Assembly: GCF_003344345.1 (NCBI RefSeq) | Contig: NZ_QPIP01000046.1 | Span: 1 to 13,661 of the forward strand | Source of the DNA: Wolbachia endosymbiont of Cylisticus convexus | GTDB taxonomy: Bacteria > Pseudomonadota > Alphaproteobacteria > Rickettsiales > Anaplasmataceae | Direction of reading: 5' to 3' | Length of the DNA stretch: 13,661 nt | In this document: one piece after another, positions 13,532-13,661 of the stretch | Layout of the letters: each line of letters starts with the position of its first letter | Position numbering within the stretch: the first letter of the stretch is position 1 | Notes under the pieces: generated by a model | What the model was told of the DNA's origin: nothing | What the model saw: the letters and a program-made list of their open reading frames with translations, nothing else | The model's database searches: none | Translations under genes and position numbers: made by a program

Positions 13532-13661
13532 GGCTTTGTTGCATAGCACTGATAGGCATGTAAATCACAGTGAATTTACGCAGCTAATTTAAATTTAGCC
13601 ATACCTATATCAGTAAATTTGTGGGAATGTTCAAAAAAGTGTGTCAAACCGAAAAAAAAGT
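13532..13661 (-). mobile_element. Terminal end of an insertion sequence (runs off the window)
   Basis: The change from RT coding sequence to unrelated sequence occurs at GGCTTTGTTGCATAGC (13532-13547). This resembles IS5-family (IS903-like) terminal inverted repeats from memory, so family is tentative. The transposase C-terminus follows inside, reading inward from the right edge. The matching far end and target duplication lie outside the window. Confidence 0.6.
13576..13661 (-). CDS. C-terminal 28 residues of an IS transposase (partial)
   Basis: On the minus strand an open frame enters from the right edge and ends at TAA (13576-13578), closing GLTHFFEHSHKFTDIGMAKF then KLAA. It lies 29 bases inside the presumed IS end, the usual place for a transposase stop. 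The family cannot be fixed from so short a tail; IS5-like is a guess from the terminal repeat. The frame seems intact within the window. Confidence 0.5.
   Translation of the reverse strand, partial: FFFGLTHFFEHSHKFTDIGMAKFKLAA

Overview
The window is AT-rich, with gene content and sequence habits typical of Wolbachia (Anaplasmataceae, an obligate intracellular alphaproteobacterium). The signs are a WO-prophage-type large serine recombinase, IS and group II intron debris, a very large ankyrin-repeat protein, Rickettsiales-like tsaD and pdhC, and a Wolbachia-style palindromic repeat inserted in frame in pdhC. The assignment comes from recognising sequence, not from a search.

Left third (1-3100), mobile and prophage-edge DNA: the end of an unidentified gene, a short orphan ORF, an apparently complete large serine recombinase with a strong ribosome binding site, and, abutting its stop codon in the same frame, an IS110-family transposase that has lost its N-terminal catalytic domain. 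A further short remnant reading frame follows.

Middle (3243-10358), four features on the + strand: tsaD (tRNA t6A synthesis); a ~1315-residue protein with about 17 ankyrin repeats, a hydrophobic pair and a duplicated Ser/Arg-rich tail; then a PrtD-type type I secretion ABC transporter. Type I secretion of ankyrin and tandem-repeat proteins is known in the related Ehrlichia, so the ankyrin protein is a plausible substrate of its neighbour. Its extreme C-terminus appears to have been cut by a 10-base insertion. A perfect hairpin ends the transporter gene.

Right part (10493-12883), minus strand: pdhC (pyruvate dehydrogenase E2), and 81 bases downstream a 332-residue, low-complexity protein of unknown function, convergent with the transporter.

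Right edge (12979-13661), a wreck of nested events: the 5' end of a secreted SH3-domain gene (+) is joined head to head to a group II intron reverse transcriptase fragment (-) that breaks immediately before the catalytic Asp-Asp pair. The other end of that fragment is interrupted by an IS whose transposase C-terminus runs off the window.

There is no CRISPR array, rRNA or recognisable tRNA. I do not see a clearly new multi-gene system. The best leads are the ankyrin/type I secretion pair with its altered tail, the uncharacterised disordered protein beside it, and the recombinase/IS110 junction.
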